Origin: CAXBCP01 sp963974055
Lineage (GTDB): Bacteria; Pseudomonadota; Alphaproteobacteria; MPNO01; UBA830
DNA: 64,000 nucleotides
NCBI GenBank assembly: GCA_963974055.1
Contig: CAXBCP010000001.1
Coordinates: forward strand, 214,057 to 278,056
Direction: 5' to 3'
Within the stretch, counting starts at the first letter, position 1. Each line of letters opens with the position of its first letter. The position numbers and the translations under genes were made by a program. Below are positions 53,086-61,814 of the stretch, in pieces. Under the pieces are notes generated by a model. The model did no database searches and was not told the origin of the DNA. It worked only from the letters and a program-made list of their open reading frames with translations.

Positions 53086-54294
53086 TCAGGCGATTTCCCG
53101 CCCGAGCGCGGTGCCGTAGGCGCGGCGGTAATTGGCGGCCGAATTGGCCCAGGTCCGCTCGGTCTCCACGAAATTGCGCCCGGCGCGTCGCTGCGCGTCC
53201 CAGGTGTCCGGCGCTCCCAGCACCCGCAGGATGGTCGCCGTCAGGTCGTCCACGTCATCGGCGCGGAACAGGTTGCCGGTTTCCCCGTCGCGGATCAGCT
53301 CCCGGTGGCCGCCGACATCCGACGCCACCATGATCATGTTCTGGGCCATGGCTTCGAGCGGTTTGAGCGGCGTGACGATATCGGTCAGCCGCATCGACAC
53401 CCGCGGATAGACCAGCAGGTCGACCAGGCTGTAATAGCGCTGCACCTCGGAATGGTGAACCCGGCCGGTGAAGACGACCGTTGCGGGATCGGGCAGGGCG
53501 GCGGCCTGGGCGCGTAAGGCGGCGTCTTCCGGCCCGCCGCCGACCAGCAGCAGGCGGATCTCGGGATCCTTCGCCAGCAGGGCGGGCATCGCCGATATCA
53601 GCAGGTGCAGGCCTTCATACCCGTAGAACGAGCCCAGGAAGCCGAGCACCTTTTTGCCGTTCAGCCCCAGTTCCGCGCCCAGCGCGTCGTCGCGCGGCGT
53701 ATCGGCTGTGAATTCCGCCGGGTCGACCGCGTTGGCGATGACGGTGATACGGTCCTGGCCCACGCCGCGCGCGGCGATGTCGGCGCGCAGCCCTTCGCAG
53801 ATCGTGGTCACCGAATCCGCACGTTTGAGGGCGCGGGTTTCCAGCGCCCGGGTCAGGCGGTAGCGCAGGCTGCCTTCGCTTGTGGACCCGTGGCTCGCCG
53901 CCGCGTCCTCCCAGAATGCGCGGACCTCGTAATTCACCGGAATGCCGTGGCGTCTGCCGGCCCGGATTGCCGGAATCGCGTTCAGCACCGGCGAATGGGC
54001 GTGCAGGATATCCGGCCGGATAACCGGGATGACTTCGTCCAGGCGGGTCTCGGTCGCCGCCATCTCGGCGCGCTCGCGCAGCACCGGCAGGTTCGGGCCG
54101 CCAGGTGGGGGCGTGCGGTGGAATTCCCAGCCGTCGACCGTTTCCACCGGCTGATAGGGTTGCGCATGCCGCGGCGTGGTCAGGTGATGGGTTTCCCATC
54201 CCAGACGGCGCTGTTCGGTCAGCAGCGACAGGGTGCGGAACGTATAGCCGCTTTGCAGCGGGATCGAATGGTCGAGAACGTGAAGAATGCGCAT
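53086..54294 (-). CDS. Glycosyltransferase, exosortase A system-associated type
   Basis: This 402-aa GT-B enzyme begins MRILHVLDHSIPLQSGYTFR, a start typical of the XrtA-associated glycosyltransferases. PDILHAHSPVLNAIPAI, VNYEVRAFWEDAAASHGST, ITVIANAVDPAEF, LGFLGSFYGYEGLHLLISAM and VYPRVSMRLTDIVTPLKPLEAMAQ follow. It marks the right edge of the EPS region. Its start is 195 bp from the gentisate dioxygenase start on the other strand. Confidence 0.9.
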   Translation of the reverse strand: MRILHVLDHSIPLQSGYTFRTLSLLTEQRRLGWETHHLTTPRHAQPYQPVETVDGWEFHRTPPPGGPNLPVLRERAEMAATETRLDEVIPVIRPDILHAHSPVLNAIPAIRAGRRHGIPVNYEVRAFWEDAAASHGSTSEGSLRYRLTRALETRALKRADSVTTICEGLRADIAARGVGQDRITVIANAVDPAEFTADTPRDDALGAELGLNGKKVLGFLGSFYGYEGLHLLISAMPALLAKDPEIRLLLVGGGPEDAALRAQAAALPDPATVVFTGRVHHSEVQRYYSLVDLLVYPRVSMRLTDIVTPLKPLEAMAQNMIMVASDVGGHRELIRDGETGNLFRADDVDDLTATILRVLGAPDTWDAQRRAGRNFVETERTWANSAANYRRAYGTALGREIA

Positions 54295-54489
54295 GGCGCG
54301 GACTTTATATCATTTCGGAATCCGCATCACCCGCCCTGCCGCGGCGCGGGCACATAATTTTCCTTGATTAATCCGTACACGGACGATTATATTTATCTGG
54401 AAGAACGGAGCGGCGATGATGTTAGTATCGCGCCAAAGCTTGGATCAGCCTGCGCCGGGATCAGCCGCCGCAGCATAGGAGGACGAAAC

Positions 54490-55536
54490 ATGAGCAGGGC
54501 CCTGCAACATAAGCCGGAAATGACCAACAGCCGCGCCGATTTCTACGGGCGCATGGCGGCCGAAAACATGACCCCGCTGTGGGAAGTGCTTCACACCCTG
54601 CTCGCGGAAGAACCCGTGACGGACGCCATCCCCCATAAATGGGATTACGATTCCTGCCGGCCCTATATCATGGAATCGGCGGGCGTCATCTCGGCGGAAG
54701 AAGCCGAGCGCCGCGTGATGGTGCTGGAAAACCCGGGTCTCAAGGACCGGTCCTGCATCTCGGAAGCGCTTTATGCCGGCTTGCAGCTCATCATGCCGGG
54801 CGAGGTCGCTCCGGCGCACCGTCATTCGCCCTGCGCGCTGCGCTTCATCGTCGAAGGGACCGGCGCCTATACCGCCCTCAACGGCGAAAAGGCCTATATG
54901 GAACCCGGCGACCTGATCCTCACCCCGTCCTGGGTGTGGCACGATCACGGCCATGACGGCGACGTGCCGGTTGTCTGGCTCGACGGGCTCGACCTGCCGC
55001 TGGTACGCGGTCTCGGCCCGGTCTTCGCCGAACCCTACCCGGAAACCGAATTCCCGCAGGGCCGCCCGACCGGCGACAACATGGCCCGCTACGGCGGCAA
55101 CATGCGGCCGTTCGGCGAGAAAATCGCCTCGGCGAATTCCCCGGTATTCCATTTCCCCTACGCCGAAATCCGCGAAACCGTGGACACTGTCTCCCGGGCG
55201 CAGGACATCGATGCCCGCCACGGCTTCAAGCTCGAATACATCAACCCGACCACCGGCGGCCCGGTCATGCCGACAATCGGCACCTACATGCAGAAACTGC
55301 CCAAGGGCTTCGCCGGCGACGACTACCAGACCACCGCCGCCTGGGTCTATCACTGCGTCGAAGGCAGCGGCCGCACCCATATCGGCGACGAGACCATCGA
55401 ATGGAAGGCGCGCGACACCTTCATCGCTCCCGCCTGGTACAAGCATCGCCACGAAGCCGACGGGGATTCGTTCCTGTTCAGCTTCACCGACCAGCCCGTG
55501 CACGAAAAGCTCGGCCTGTTCCGCGACAATATGTAG
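54490..55536 (+). CDS. Gentisate 1,2-dioxygenase-like bicupin
   Basis: This 348-aa protein follows a strong GGAGGACGAAAC ribosome site. The N-terminus NMTPLWEVLHTLL and the ring-cleavage cupin with APAHRHSPCALRFIVEGTG fit gentisate dioxygenases; HRHS supplies iron ligands, with GDLILTPSWVWHDHGHDG completing the first cupin. A second cupin lies in YHCVEGSGRTHIGD and DTFIAPAWYKHRHEADG. It opens the aromatic ring of gentisate to maleylpyruvate. No maleylpyruvate isomerase or hydrolase is in the window. A salicylate or 1-hydroxy-2-naphthoate substrate cannot be excluded. Confidence 0.9.
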   Translation: MSRALQHKPEMTNSRADFYGRMAAENMTPLWEVLHTLLAEEPVTDAIPHKWDYDSCRPYIMESAGVISAEEAERRVMVLENPGLKDRSCISEALYAGLQLIMPGEVAPAHRHSPCALRFIVEGTGAYTALNGEKAYMEPGDLILTPSWVWHDHGHDGDVPVVWLDGLDLPLVRGLGPVFAEPYPETEFPQGRPTGDNMARYGGNMRPFGEKIASANSPVFHFPYAEIRETVDTVSRAQDIDARHGFKLEYINPTTGGPVMPTIGTYMQKLPKGFAGDDYQTTAAWVYHCVEGSGRTHIGDETIEWKARDTFIAPAWYKHRHEADGDSFLFSFTDQPVHEKLGLFRDNM

Positions 55537-55577
55537 GACAGACAGTCCGCCGCCCGCGGGTGGATGTCAGGTTACCG

Positions 55578-55610
55578 AAAACGCCGGTGTGAAATTTGCA
55601 CCGGCGTTTT
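55578..55610. terminator. Strong Rho-independent terminator
   Basis: AAAACGCCGGTG (55578-55589) and CACCGGCGTTTT (55599-55610) form a perfect 12-bp stem with a 9-nt loop, 42 bp after the dioxygenase stop. An A-run on one side and a T-run on the other make it bidirectional in form. Confidence 0.92.
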
Positions 55611-55702
55611 TGTGAGGAAATTTGGTGATTCGGGTTGATAGTTGACGAAGAGGCAATGCCAGTTGCAACCTGTAATAGTATAAATTTCTGCTAGAGGTTT
55701 TT

Positions 55703-56359
55703 ATGGCATCACATCCCTACATTTCCGGTCCCGGCAATATTACTCAGATGATTGGTTTTCTTAAGAAGAATTTTCCATCGACGGTTACATCCGAGACAGT
55801 GAAGAAGCTTCAAATAGCATCTAACAATGAGAGCTACGTTATCAATGCGCTCCATTTCATCGGTCTAATCGATGAGGAGGGAAAGCGCACAGACAAAGGA
55901 CATGAGGTCCTGACAATTCATGATGACGAGGGCTTCAAATCTGCATTTTCTGATTTAGTTCGTACAGCATATGTTGATTTATTCGAACTTCGCGGTGACG
56001 ACGCTTGGACTATGTCTCGTGACGAGTTGATCGGCTATTTCCGAACCGCCGATAAAACAAGCGAAACAATAGGCACGCGACAGGCGGGGGTTTTTCAAGC
56101 TTTGCGTGGTCTCGCTGGTCATGAACAGGTAGAAACTGCGCCTGCTAAAACCAAAACAAAACCTACAAAATCGAAGGCGGCAAAATCAAAGCCTGCGACT
56201 GCAAAAGCAAAAACGCCGGTTACCTCAACTCCTGAACAACATCAGACGAAGCCGGAGATGGCTCTCACCGTTCGAATAGAGATCAACTTGCCCGCTGAAG
56301 GGAGCAAAGAGACCTATGACAACATTTTTAAGAGCATCAAGGCCAACCTTTTGCCATGA
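55703..56359 (+). CDS. DUF5343-like protein
   Basis: This 218-aa protein has an N-terminal winged-helix-like region: FLKKNFPSTVTSETVKKLQ, SYVINALHFIGLIDEEGKRT, then TKGHEVLTIHDDEGF-type spacing and LRTAYVDLFELR-like helices. It resembles DUF5343. Residues ~145-185 are a Lys/Thr/Pro/Ala-rich linker, and a C-terminal strand block (LTVRIEINLPA) follows. Base composition is clearly more AT-rich than in adjacent genes, which suggests transfer. An AGAGG ribosome site precedes the ATG. It overlaps the next gene by 4 nt. Function unknown; such proteins occur in mobile or defence-related settings. Confidence 0.65.
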   Translation: MASHPYISGPGNITQMIGFLKKNFPSTVTSETVKKLQIASNNESYVINALHFIGLIDEEGKRTDKGHEVLTIHDDEGFKSAFSDLVRTAYVDLFELRGDDAWTMSRDELIGYFRTADKTSETIGTRQAGVFQALRGLAGHEQVETAPAKTKTKPTKSKAAKSKPATAKAKTPVTSTPEQHQTKPEMALTVRIEINLPAEGSKETYDNIFKSIKANLLP

Positions 56360-56838
56360 GCGACCTCCGAGATTTTGAACGAATTGCTCGGAAGGTGCAG
56401 AATGTCGGGAAGTTGGATGTTGTTGAAACATCTGGAGTCCATCCTTTTGACGAAAGAAACATCCACCCGAAAATTGGGGTGGTGTCGCAAAAGTTGTTCG
56501 ATAACGGGCATTATTCACAATCAACATTCGAAGCGTTTAAGCTGCTTGATAACACTGTCAAGAATGTCGCCCGTAATAAAAAGGAGAGCGGCTTTAAATT
56601 GATGATGGATGCATTCAATGGAACCAATCCTAAAATCAAGCTTACTCAACTCGTGACCCAAAGCGAGATCGACGAACAAAACGGATATCGCTTTATATTT
56701 GCCGGTTCGATGTCAGCGATACGCAACCCCCGGGGACATGACATCCTCATTGATCCTATTGATCGATGTCTTGATCATCTCTCGTTCGCTTCGGTACTTC
56801 TTCGTACTTTAGAAAATCGAATAGCTCCGACCCCGTAG
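56356..56838 (+). CDS. TIGR02391-like (Ymh) protein
   Basis: This 160-aa protein has the core of the TIGR02391 family: VHPFDERNIHP at the start of the domain, FDNGHYSQSTFEAFKLLDNTVKN, and the late block GYRFIFAGSMSAIRNPRGHD. The family is short and scattered among phages and islands, sometimes beside restriction or abortive-infection genes. Its start codon overlaps the DUF5343-like stop (ATGA), so the two are a unit. The region is AT-rich. Function is not known. Confidence 0.72.
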   Translation: MSDLRDFERIARKVQNVGKLDVVETSGVHPFDERNIHPKIGVVSQKLFDNGHYSQSTFEAFKLLDNTVKNVARNKKESGFKLMMDAFNGTNPKIKLTQLVTQSEIDEQNGYRFIFAGSMSAIRNPRGHDILIDPIDRCLDHLSFASVLLRTLENRIAPTP

Positions 56839-56880
56839 CGCTTTGACCGGTTGGTGACTAAGCAAGCGCCGGTGTTTTCC

Positions 56881-57378
56881 CTACTCCCCGCTATGCACCT
56901 TCGCCAGCAGGGCAATCAATTGCGCCCGTTCGTCGTCGTCCAGTGTCGCCGCGACGTCGGCTTCGTGCGTGTGGGCGCGGTCTTTCAGTGCGTTCAGTTC
57001 TTTGGCGCCCTGCGGCGTCAGGCGCAGGGCGTGGGACCGGCGGTCGGTGGCGGATACGTTGCGCGTCACCAGGCCGCGGCTTTCCAGCCGGTCGATGATC
57101 TGCACCAGGGTGGACCGGTCGAAGCGCAGGGCCTCGGCGACGGCGCTCTGGCTGATATCCGGGTTGGCCTCGATCAGCAGCAGGGTGCCGAACTGGGGCG
57201 GCGAAATGCCGTCCCGCCCGACGGTGGCGCCGAAATGCTGGAACACGGCAAGCTGGGCGCAACGCAGGTTGAAGCCGACCAGGCCGGGCAGCAGGCCCAT
57301 GTCGATCCCGGTGCGGCCGCCGGGGGCTGTCGCCGAATCTGCGCTTTTATCCGCCGCTGCCGGTTTGCGTGCCGCCAT
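56881..57378 (-). CDS. MarR-family transcriptional regulator
   Basis: This is a 165-aa winged-helix protein. The recognition region is ISQSAVAEALRFDRSTLVQIIDRLE and the wing contains VSATDRRSHALRLTPQG. The N-terminal ~30 residues are Ala/Lys-rich and disordered-looking. It heads toward the AT-rich cassette and lies 64 bp downstream of the thioesterase gene on the same strand. It may control the aromatic catabolic genes nearby (thioesterase or gentisate dioxygenase), but no operator is visible. Confidence 0.88.
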   Translation of the reverse strand: MAARKPAAADKSADSATAPGGRTGIDMGLLPGLVGFNLRCAQLAVFQHFGATVGRDGISPPQFGTLLLIEANPDISQSAVAEALRFDRSTLVQIIDRLESRGLVTRNVSATDRRSHALRLTPQGAKELNALKDRAHTHEADVAATLDDDERAQLIALLAKVHSGE

Positions 57379-57442
57379 GCCGTTTTTCCTACCCGTTTCT
57401 TTCTGGCCCGATTCTTCCGGCCCGTCTTTCCGCCCGTAATTC

Positions 57443-57859
57443 CTACCCGAACGCCTTTTTGAAATCTTCCGGAATTTCGCCGGCCTTCAGCTTGGTGTCG
57501 TCCTCCGGGTCGAACAGGCCCCAGATGCGGATCTCCGTACCTTCGACCGCGACCGCGCCGCCGTTCCAGACATTGTGTGTCACCGTAAAGCTTTTGCCGC
57601 CGAAGCGGGAGATGAAGCTTTCGACCTCGACCTCGTCGGTCCACCGGCAGCGGCCTTTGAACGACGCCTGGGCGTCGACCAGCGGCAGTCCCGCGATATT
57701 GCGGGACTTCACCAGCACGTCATAGGGCTCTCCCCCGGCGGCGAGCAGCTTGTGGGTGCCGATATCGAACCAGCGGAAATAGTTCGGATAGAACATCTGG
57801 CCCAGGGGGTCGCAATCCGCCCATTCCGCCGTGGTGCAGTATCTGTTGGTAAACGCCAA
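57443..57859 (-). CDS. 4-hydroxybenzoyl-CoA thioesterase-like hot-dog protein
   Basis: This 138-aa hot-dog thioesterase has the family signature AEWADCDPLGQMFYPNYFRWFD, in which the Asp of CDPLG is the expected catalytic residue. Further strands are typical (ASFKGRCRWTDEVEVESFI, FTVTHNVWNGG). It hydrolyses an acyl-CoA or aryl-CoA. Its place beside a MarR gene and near the gentisate dioxygenase suggests aromatic metabolism. It lies 18 nt downstream of pyrE on the same strand. Confidence 0.85.
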   Translation of the reverse strand: MAFTNRYCTTAEWADCDPLGQMFYPNYFRWFDIGTHKLLAAGGEPYDVLVKSRNIAGLPLVDAQASFKGRCRWTDEVEVESFISRFGGKSFTVTHNVWNGGAVAVEGTEIRIWGLFDPEDDTKLKAGEIPEDFKKAFG

Positions 57860-57877
57860 GGCACTGTTCTCCGTCGG

Positions 57878-58426
57878 TCAGTCTTCGAAATCGTGCCGGT
57901 TCAGGATCGCGATCAGGCGGATTCCCATTTTGGCGAAGTTCTCTTCCGCGCCTTCCAGTCGGTCGACAACGGTCACCACCACCGGGACATGACCGTTGCC
58001 TTCGCGTTTGACGGCTTCGACCGCCTGCATGGCGGAGCCGCCGGTCGTGGTCACGTCCTCGACGATCAGCACTGTGCCGCCCTCGACCATGTTGCCTTCG
58101 ACCTGCTTTTCGGTGCCGCGTTCCTTGATTTCCTTGCGGACCATGAAACCGGGCAGCGGGCGTTTGCTGCCGGCGGAAGCCTGGGCGACCGCCGCGACGA
58201 TCGGCACCGCGCCGAGCGCCATGCCGCCGACGCAGTCCAGCTCGATATCGGCGACCGCTTCAAGGATCAGTTCGGCCGTCAGTTGCGCGCCGTCGGGATC
58301 CATCACGCTCGGCTTCATGTTGAAGTAATAGGGGCTGGTCGTGCCCGACGCGAGCTTGAAGTCGCCGCCGCGCGACAGCGACTTGGCGGCGATGATATCG
58401 CGCAGCCGTTTCTTCCGGTCGTCCAT
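57878..58426 (-). CDS. pyrE: Orotate phosphoribosyltransferase
   Basis: This 182-aa enzyme makes orotidine 5'-phosphate from orotate and PRPP in pyrimidine synthesis. It has the SRGGDFKLASGTTSPYYFNMK N-terminal block, CVGGMALGAVPIVAAVA, and the PRPP-binding loop VLIVEDVTTTGGSAM with the adjacent acidic pair. The length is normal. It is 18 nt upstream of the thioesterase gene and 58 bp downstream of the molybdenum hydroxylase gene. Clearly a core gene. Confidence 0.94.
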   Translation of the reverse strand: MDDRKKRLRDIIAAKSLSRGGDFKLASGTTSPYYFNMKPSVMDPDGAQLTAELILEAVADIELDCVGGMALGAVPIVAAVAQASAGSKRPLPGFMVRKEIKERGTEKQVEGNMVEGGTVLIVEDVTTTGGSAMQAVEAVKREGNGHVPVVVTVVDRLEGAEENFAKMGIRLIAILNRHDFED

Positions 58427-58484
58427 TCAGTCGGTCTTCCTCTTTGTTTCCTGATATCAGGCGGCTGTGCCGCAGGGTATTCGG

Positions 58485-60803
58485 TCAGGCGGCTTTGCCG
58501 CCCTGCATCGCCTGCCACACCTTCAACGGGGTTGCCGGCATGTCGATATCCTTCACGCCGTATTCGCCGAGTGCGTCGACAATGGCGTTGACCACCGCGG
58601 CGGTCGAACCGACCGTGCCGGATTCGCCGCCGCCCTTCACCCCCAGCGGGTTGGTCTGGCAGGCTTCGACGAAATCGGCGGTTTCGATCATCGGCAGATC
58701 GTCGGCGCGCGGCATGCAGTAATCCATGAACGAGCCGGACAGAATCTGTCCGTCCGTATCGTAGGCGATGTCTTCCATCAGCGCTTGGCCGACGCCCTGG
58801 GCGACGCCGCCATGGACCTGGCCGCCGAGCAGAAGCGGGTTGATGACCTCGCCGGAATCGTTGACCGCGATATGGCGGACCAGCTCGACAAAACCGGTAT
58901 CGGGGTCGATCTCGACCTCGGAGAAATGCGTGCCGTTGGGCCAGTTGGGGCCGGTCTCCGGCGTCCACGTGGCCTCCGCTTCCAGCCCCATGCCGAGATG
59001 GCCGGGCCATCCCATCGGCATGTAGGACATCGGCACCATGTCGCAGATATGCATGGACTTGTCGGTGCCGGCGACGGTCAGCATGCCGTCCTCGAACTCG
59101 ATATCCTCGGCCGCCGCTTCGAGCACGTGGGCGGCGATCTGTTTTGCCTTTTCGATGATCTTGTCGGCGGCGAGCCGCAGCGCCGAGCCGCCGATGGTCA
59201 TCGACCGCGACCCGTAGGTGCCGCGCCCGTATGTCACCGCGTCGGTGTCGCCCTGCACCAGGCGTATCTTTTCGAACGGCACGCCGAGCCAGGAATGGAT
59301 CATCTGCGCGAACGCCGTCTGGTGGCCCTGTCCGTGGCTGTGAACGCCGGACACGATGGTGACCGCGCCGGTTTCGTCGAAGCGGATTTCCATCCGGTCG
59401 TTGAACGGCGAGGCGAAATCGATGAACGAGCACACGCCGAGCCCGCGCAGCTTGCCGCGCGCCGCCGATTCCGCCTTGCGGGCGGCAAAGCCCGGAATAT
59501 CGGCAACTTCGGCCGCATGTTCGGTGATGCCCGCGAAATCGCCGGAATCGTAGACCGTCGGCACCAGCGTGGTGAACGGCATTTTGTCCTTGGCGATGTA
59601 GTTGCGTCTGCGGATTTCGACCGGGTCGATCTTCATTTCGTCGGCTGCGATATCGAGCAGGCGCTCGACCACGTAGACCGCTTCCGGCCGGCCGGCGCCG
59701 CGATAGGGGCCGGTCCAGGTGGTGTGGCTGAACACGACGCGGATATGGATATGCATCGCTTCGTATTCATAGACGTTGGGATACACCATCGAGCCGATAC
59801 AGGCCGGCACCGGCGCCGAGGCCGACAGATAGGCGCCGAGGCCGTAATCCGCCATCACGCGGATCGCGAGGATCTTGCCGTTTTCGTCCAGCGCCATTTC
59901 GCTCAGGCATTCCGCGTCGCGGCCATGGGTGTCGCTGACCAGCGATTCCGACCGCGTGGCCGTCCATTTCACCGGCTTGTGCAGCTTCATCGATGCCCAG
60001 GCGCACATGGCGTCCTCGGGGAACACGCCGCCCTTCATGCCGAACCCGCCGCCGACATCGGGGGCGATCACGCGGAACGCGGTCGCCGGGTGGTGAAAAA
60101 TCTCGGCATAGGTCGACCGGTGCATATGGGTGCCCTGGCTCGACATGTAGATCGTCCAGTTCTTTTTCGACGGGCTGTAATCGGACAGTGCCGCGCGCGG
60201 TTCCATCGCATTGGCGGAAATCCGGTTGTTGTGCAGGTCGGCCTTGACCACGTGGGCCGCCTTCGCGAAGGCGGCATCGGTCGCCGCCGCATCGCCGCGG
60301 TCCATCTCGAACCACAGATTGCCCTTGTTTTCCTCCCAGACCTGCGGCGCGCCGTCCCTGACGGCGTCGCGCGTCGACCCGGTCGCGGGCAGCGATTCGT
60401 AATCGACCACGATCATCTCGGCGGCGTCCTGCGCCTGGTTCGGCGTGCGCGCCACCACGAAGGCGACGCAATCGCCGACGCAGCGTACCCGGTCGGCCGC
60501 CAGGATGGGGTGCGCCGGGGTCGGCGAGGGCGGGCCCCCGAACGCCATCGGCGGGATATGGCAGTGAATCGTGCCCAGCCCGTCGGCGGCGACGTCCTTG
60601 CCCGTCAGCACCAGTTCCACGCCGGGCGCGGCTTCGGCGGCGGCGGTGTCGATGCTCTTGATCAGCGCGTGGGCATGGGGCGACCGCAGCACATAGCCGT
60701 AAACCTGGCCGTGCAGGTTGATGTCGTCGACATACCGGCCTTCGCCCATCAGAAATTTCGGGTCTTCCGTGCGCGGCACGGGCTGTCCTACACCGAATTG
60801 CAT
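58485..60803 (-). CDS. Xanthine dehydrogenase-family molybdopterin-binding subunit
   Basis: This is 772 aa from the ATG at 60803, which has AGGGATAAAATC upstream; GTG 60836 would add 11 residues. It is a large (L) molybdopterin subunit: GQPVPRTEDPKFLMGEGRYVDD at the start, VGDCVAFVVA, FRVIAPDVGGGFGMKGG, PYRGAGRPEAVYVVERLLD, GVHSHGQGHQTAFAQM and GGGESGTVGSTAAVVNA near the end, with the Glu in the final motif. The form I CO dehydrogenase loop AYxCSFR is absent, so it is not a classical CoxL. No small or medium subunit is encoded here. Confidence 0.9.
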   Translation of the reverse strand: MQFGVGQPVPRTEDPKFLMGEGRYVDDINLHGQVYGYVLRSPHAHALIKSIDTAAAEAAPGVELVLTGKDVAADGLGTIHCHIPPMAFGGPPSPTPAHPILAADRVRCVGDCVAFVVARTPNQAQDAAEMIVVDYESLPATGSTRDAVRDGAPQVWEENKGNLWFEMDRGDAAATDAAFAKAAHVVKADLHNNRISANAMEPRAALSDYSPSKKNWTIYMSSQGTHMHRSTYAEIFHHPATAFRVIAPDVGGGFGMKGGVFPEDAMCAWASMKLHKPVKWTATRSESLVSDTHGRDAECLSEMALDENGKILAIRVMADYGLGAYLSASAPVPACIGSMVYPNVYEYEAMHIHIRVVFSHTTWTGPYRGAGRPEAVYVVERLLDIAADEMKIDPVEIRRRNYIAKDKMPFTTLVPTVYDSGDFAGITEHAAEVADIPGFAARKAESAARGKLRGLGVCSFIDFASPFNDRMEIRFDETGAVTIVSGVHSHGQGHQTAFAQMIHSWLGVPFEKIRLVQGDTDAVTYGRGTYGSRSMTIGGSALRLAADKIIEKAKQIAAHVLEAAAEDIEFEDGMLTVAGTDKSMHICDMVPMSYMPMGWPGHLGMGLEAEATWTPETGPNWPNGTHFSEVEIDPDTGFVELVRHIAVNDSGEVINPLLLGGQVHGGVAQGVGQALMEDIAYDTDGQILSGSFMDYCMPRADDLPMIETADFVEACQTNPLGVKGGGESGTVGSTAAVVNAIVDALGEYGVKDIDMPATPLKVWQAMQGGKAA

Positions 60804-60931
60804 GATTTTATCCCTGTATTTTGTGTCCGTCCCCAATTGCCCGGATATTCCCGTAAATGGAAGGGCGAGTCGAGGGGGTGCAGGGCTAAAACAGTGGACT
60901 TCGCCCCCCTTCTGGCCATATTACCGGCGCT

Positions 60932-61801
60932 ATGACCGAATTGGCTTTTACAAAGATGCACGGGCTCGGCAACGACTTCGTGGTGATCGACGCGCGCGCC
61001 GGGAAACCGGCGGCGGGCGTGGCGATTTCGGCCGCCCAGGCGGCGGCGATCGCCGACCGGCGCACCGGCGTCGGCTGCGACCAGTTCATCGTCATCGAGG
61101 ACGCCCCCGCTGAAGACGGCGGGGAAACCGACGCCTTCATGCGTATCCGCAACGCCGATGGCGGCGAGGTCGATGCCTGCGGCAACGCCACGCGCTGTAT
61201 CGGCGCGGTCCTGCTGGCGGAAACCGGCAAGGATACCGTGCTCATCCGCACAGCCGCCGACCTGCTGACGGTCACCGGGGCCGGATACGGCCTGGTGACG
61301 GTCGATATGGGGGTGCCGCGCATTGGCTGGCAGGATATTCCCCTCAATGCGGAGGCCGATACCCTGCATCTTGCCCTGGAAAGCGGGCCGCTCAGCGATC
61401 CGGCGGCGGCGAGCATGGGCAATCCGCATGCGACGTTCTTCGTCGACGATGCCGAGGGCACGCCGATTTCGGTGCTGGGGCCGGCCCTGGAAAACGATCC
61501 GATGTTTCCCGAACGCGCCAATATCGGGATCGCCCAGATCCTCGCGCCCGACCGCATGCGCCTGCGGGTATGGGAACGCGGCGCCGGGCTGACATCGGCC
61601 TGCGGCACCGGCGCCTGCGCCGCGGTCGTCAATGCGCACCGGCGCGGGCTCGGCAACCGCCGCATGGTCGTGGTCGTCGATGGCGGCGAATTGCTGATCG
61701 ACTGGCGCGAAGACCGCCCGGCCGGGGCGGGGCGCGTCTTCATGACCGGCCCGGCGGAAACCAGTTTCCACGGCACCGTCGCGCTGGGGCCGCTATCGTG
61801 A
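60932..61801 (+). CDS. dapF: Diaminopimelate epimerase
   Basis: This 289-aa enzyme interconverts LL- and meso-diaminopimelate for lysine and peptidoglycan synthesis. The N-terminus is FTKMHGLGNDFVVIDAR. The two catalytic cysteines are visible in DACGNATRC and SACGTGACAAVV. The sequence also has NPHATFFVDDAE. It is the first of three tightly spaced rightward genes (dapF, mtaB, ftsY), an order seen in alphaproteobacteria. It is divergent from the molybdenum hydroxylase gene. Confidence 0.95.
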   Translation: MTELAFTKMHGLGNDFVVIDARAGKPAAGVAISAAQAAAIADRRTGVGCDQFIVIEDAPAEDGGETDAFMRIRNADGGEVDACGNATRCIGAVLLAETGKDTVLIRTAADLLTVTGAGYGLVTVDMGVPRIGWQDIPLNAEADTLHLALESGPLSDPAAASMGNPHATFFVDDAEGTPISVLGPALENDPMFPERANIGIAQILAPDRMRLRVWERGAGLTSACGTGACAAVVNAHRRGLGNRRMVVVVDGGELLIDWREDRPAGAGRVFMTGPAETSFHGTVALGPLS

Positions 61802-61814
61802 AGGATTTCCGCGC

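Noticed and set aside
58485..60803. Aerobic CO dehydrogenase large subunit
   Set aside because: The active-site loop AYxCSFR of form I enzymes is absent and the accessory genes are missing, so CO oxidation is not supported.
58467..60935. Long open frame of 822 codons on the + strand
   Set aside because: It lies antisense to the clearly recognisable molybdenum hydroxylase subunit; its translation is low-complexity His/Arg/Gly sequence typical of an antisense shadow in GC-rich DNA.
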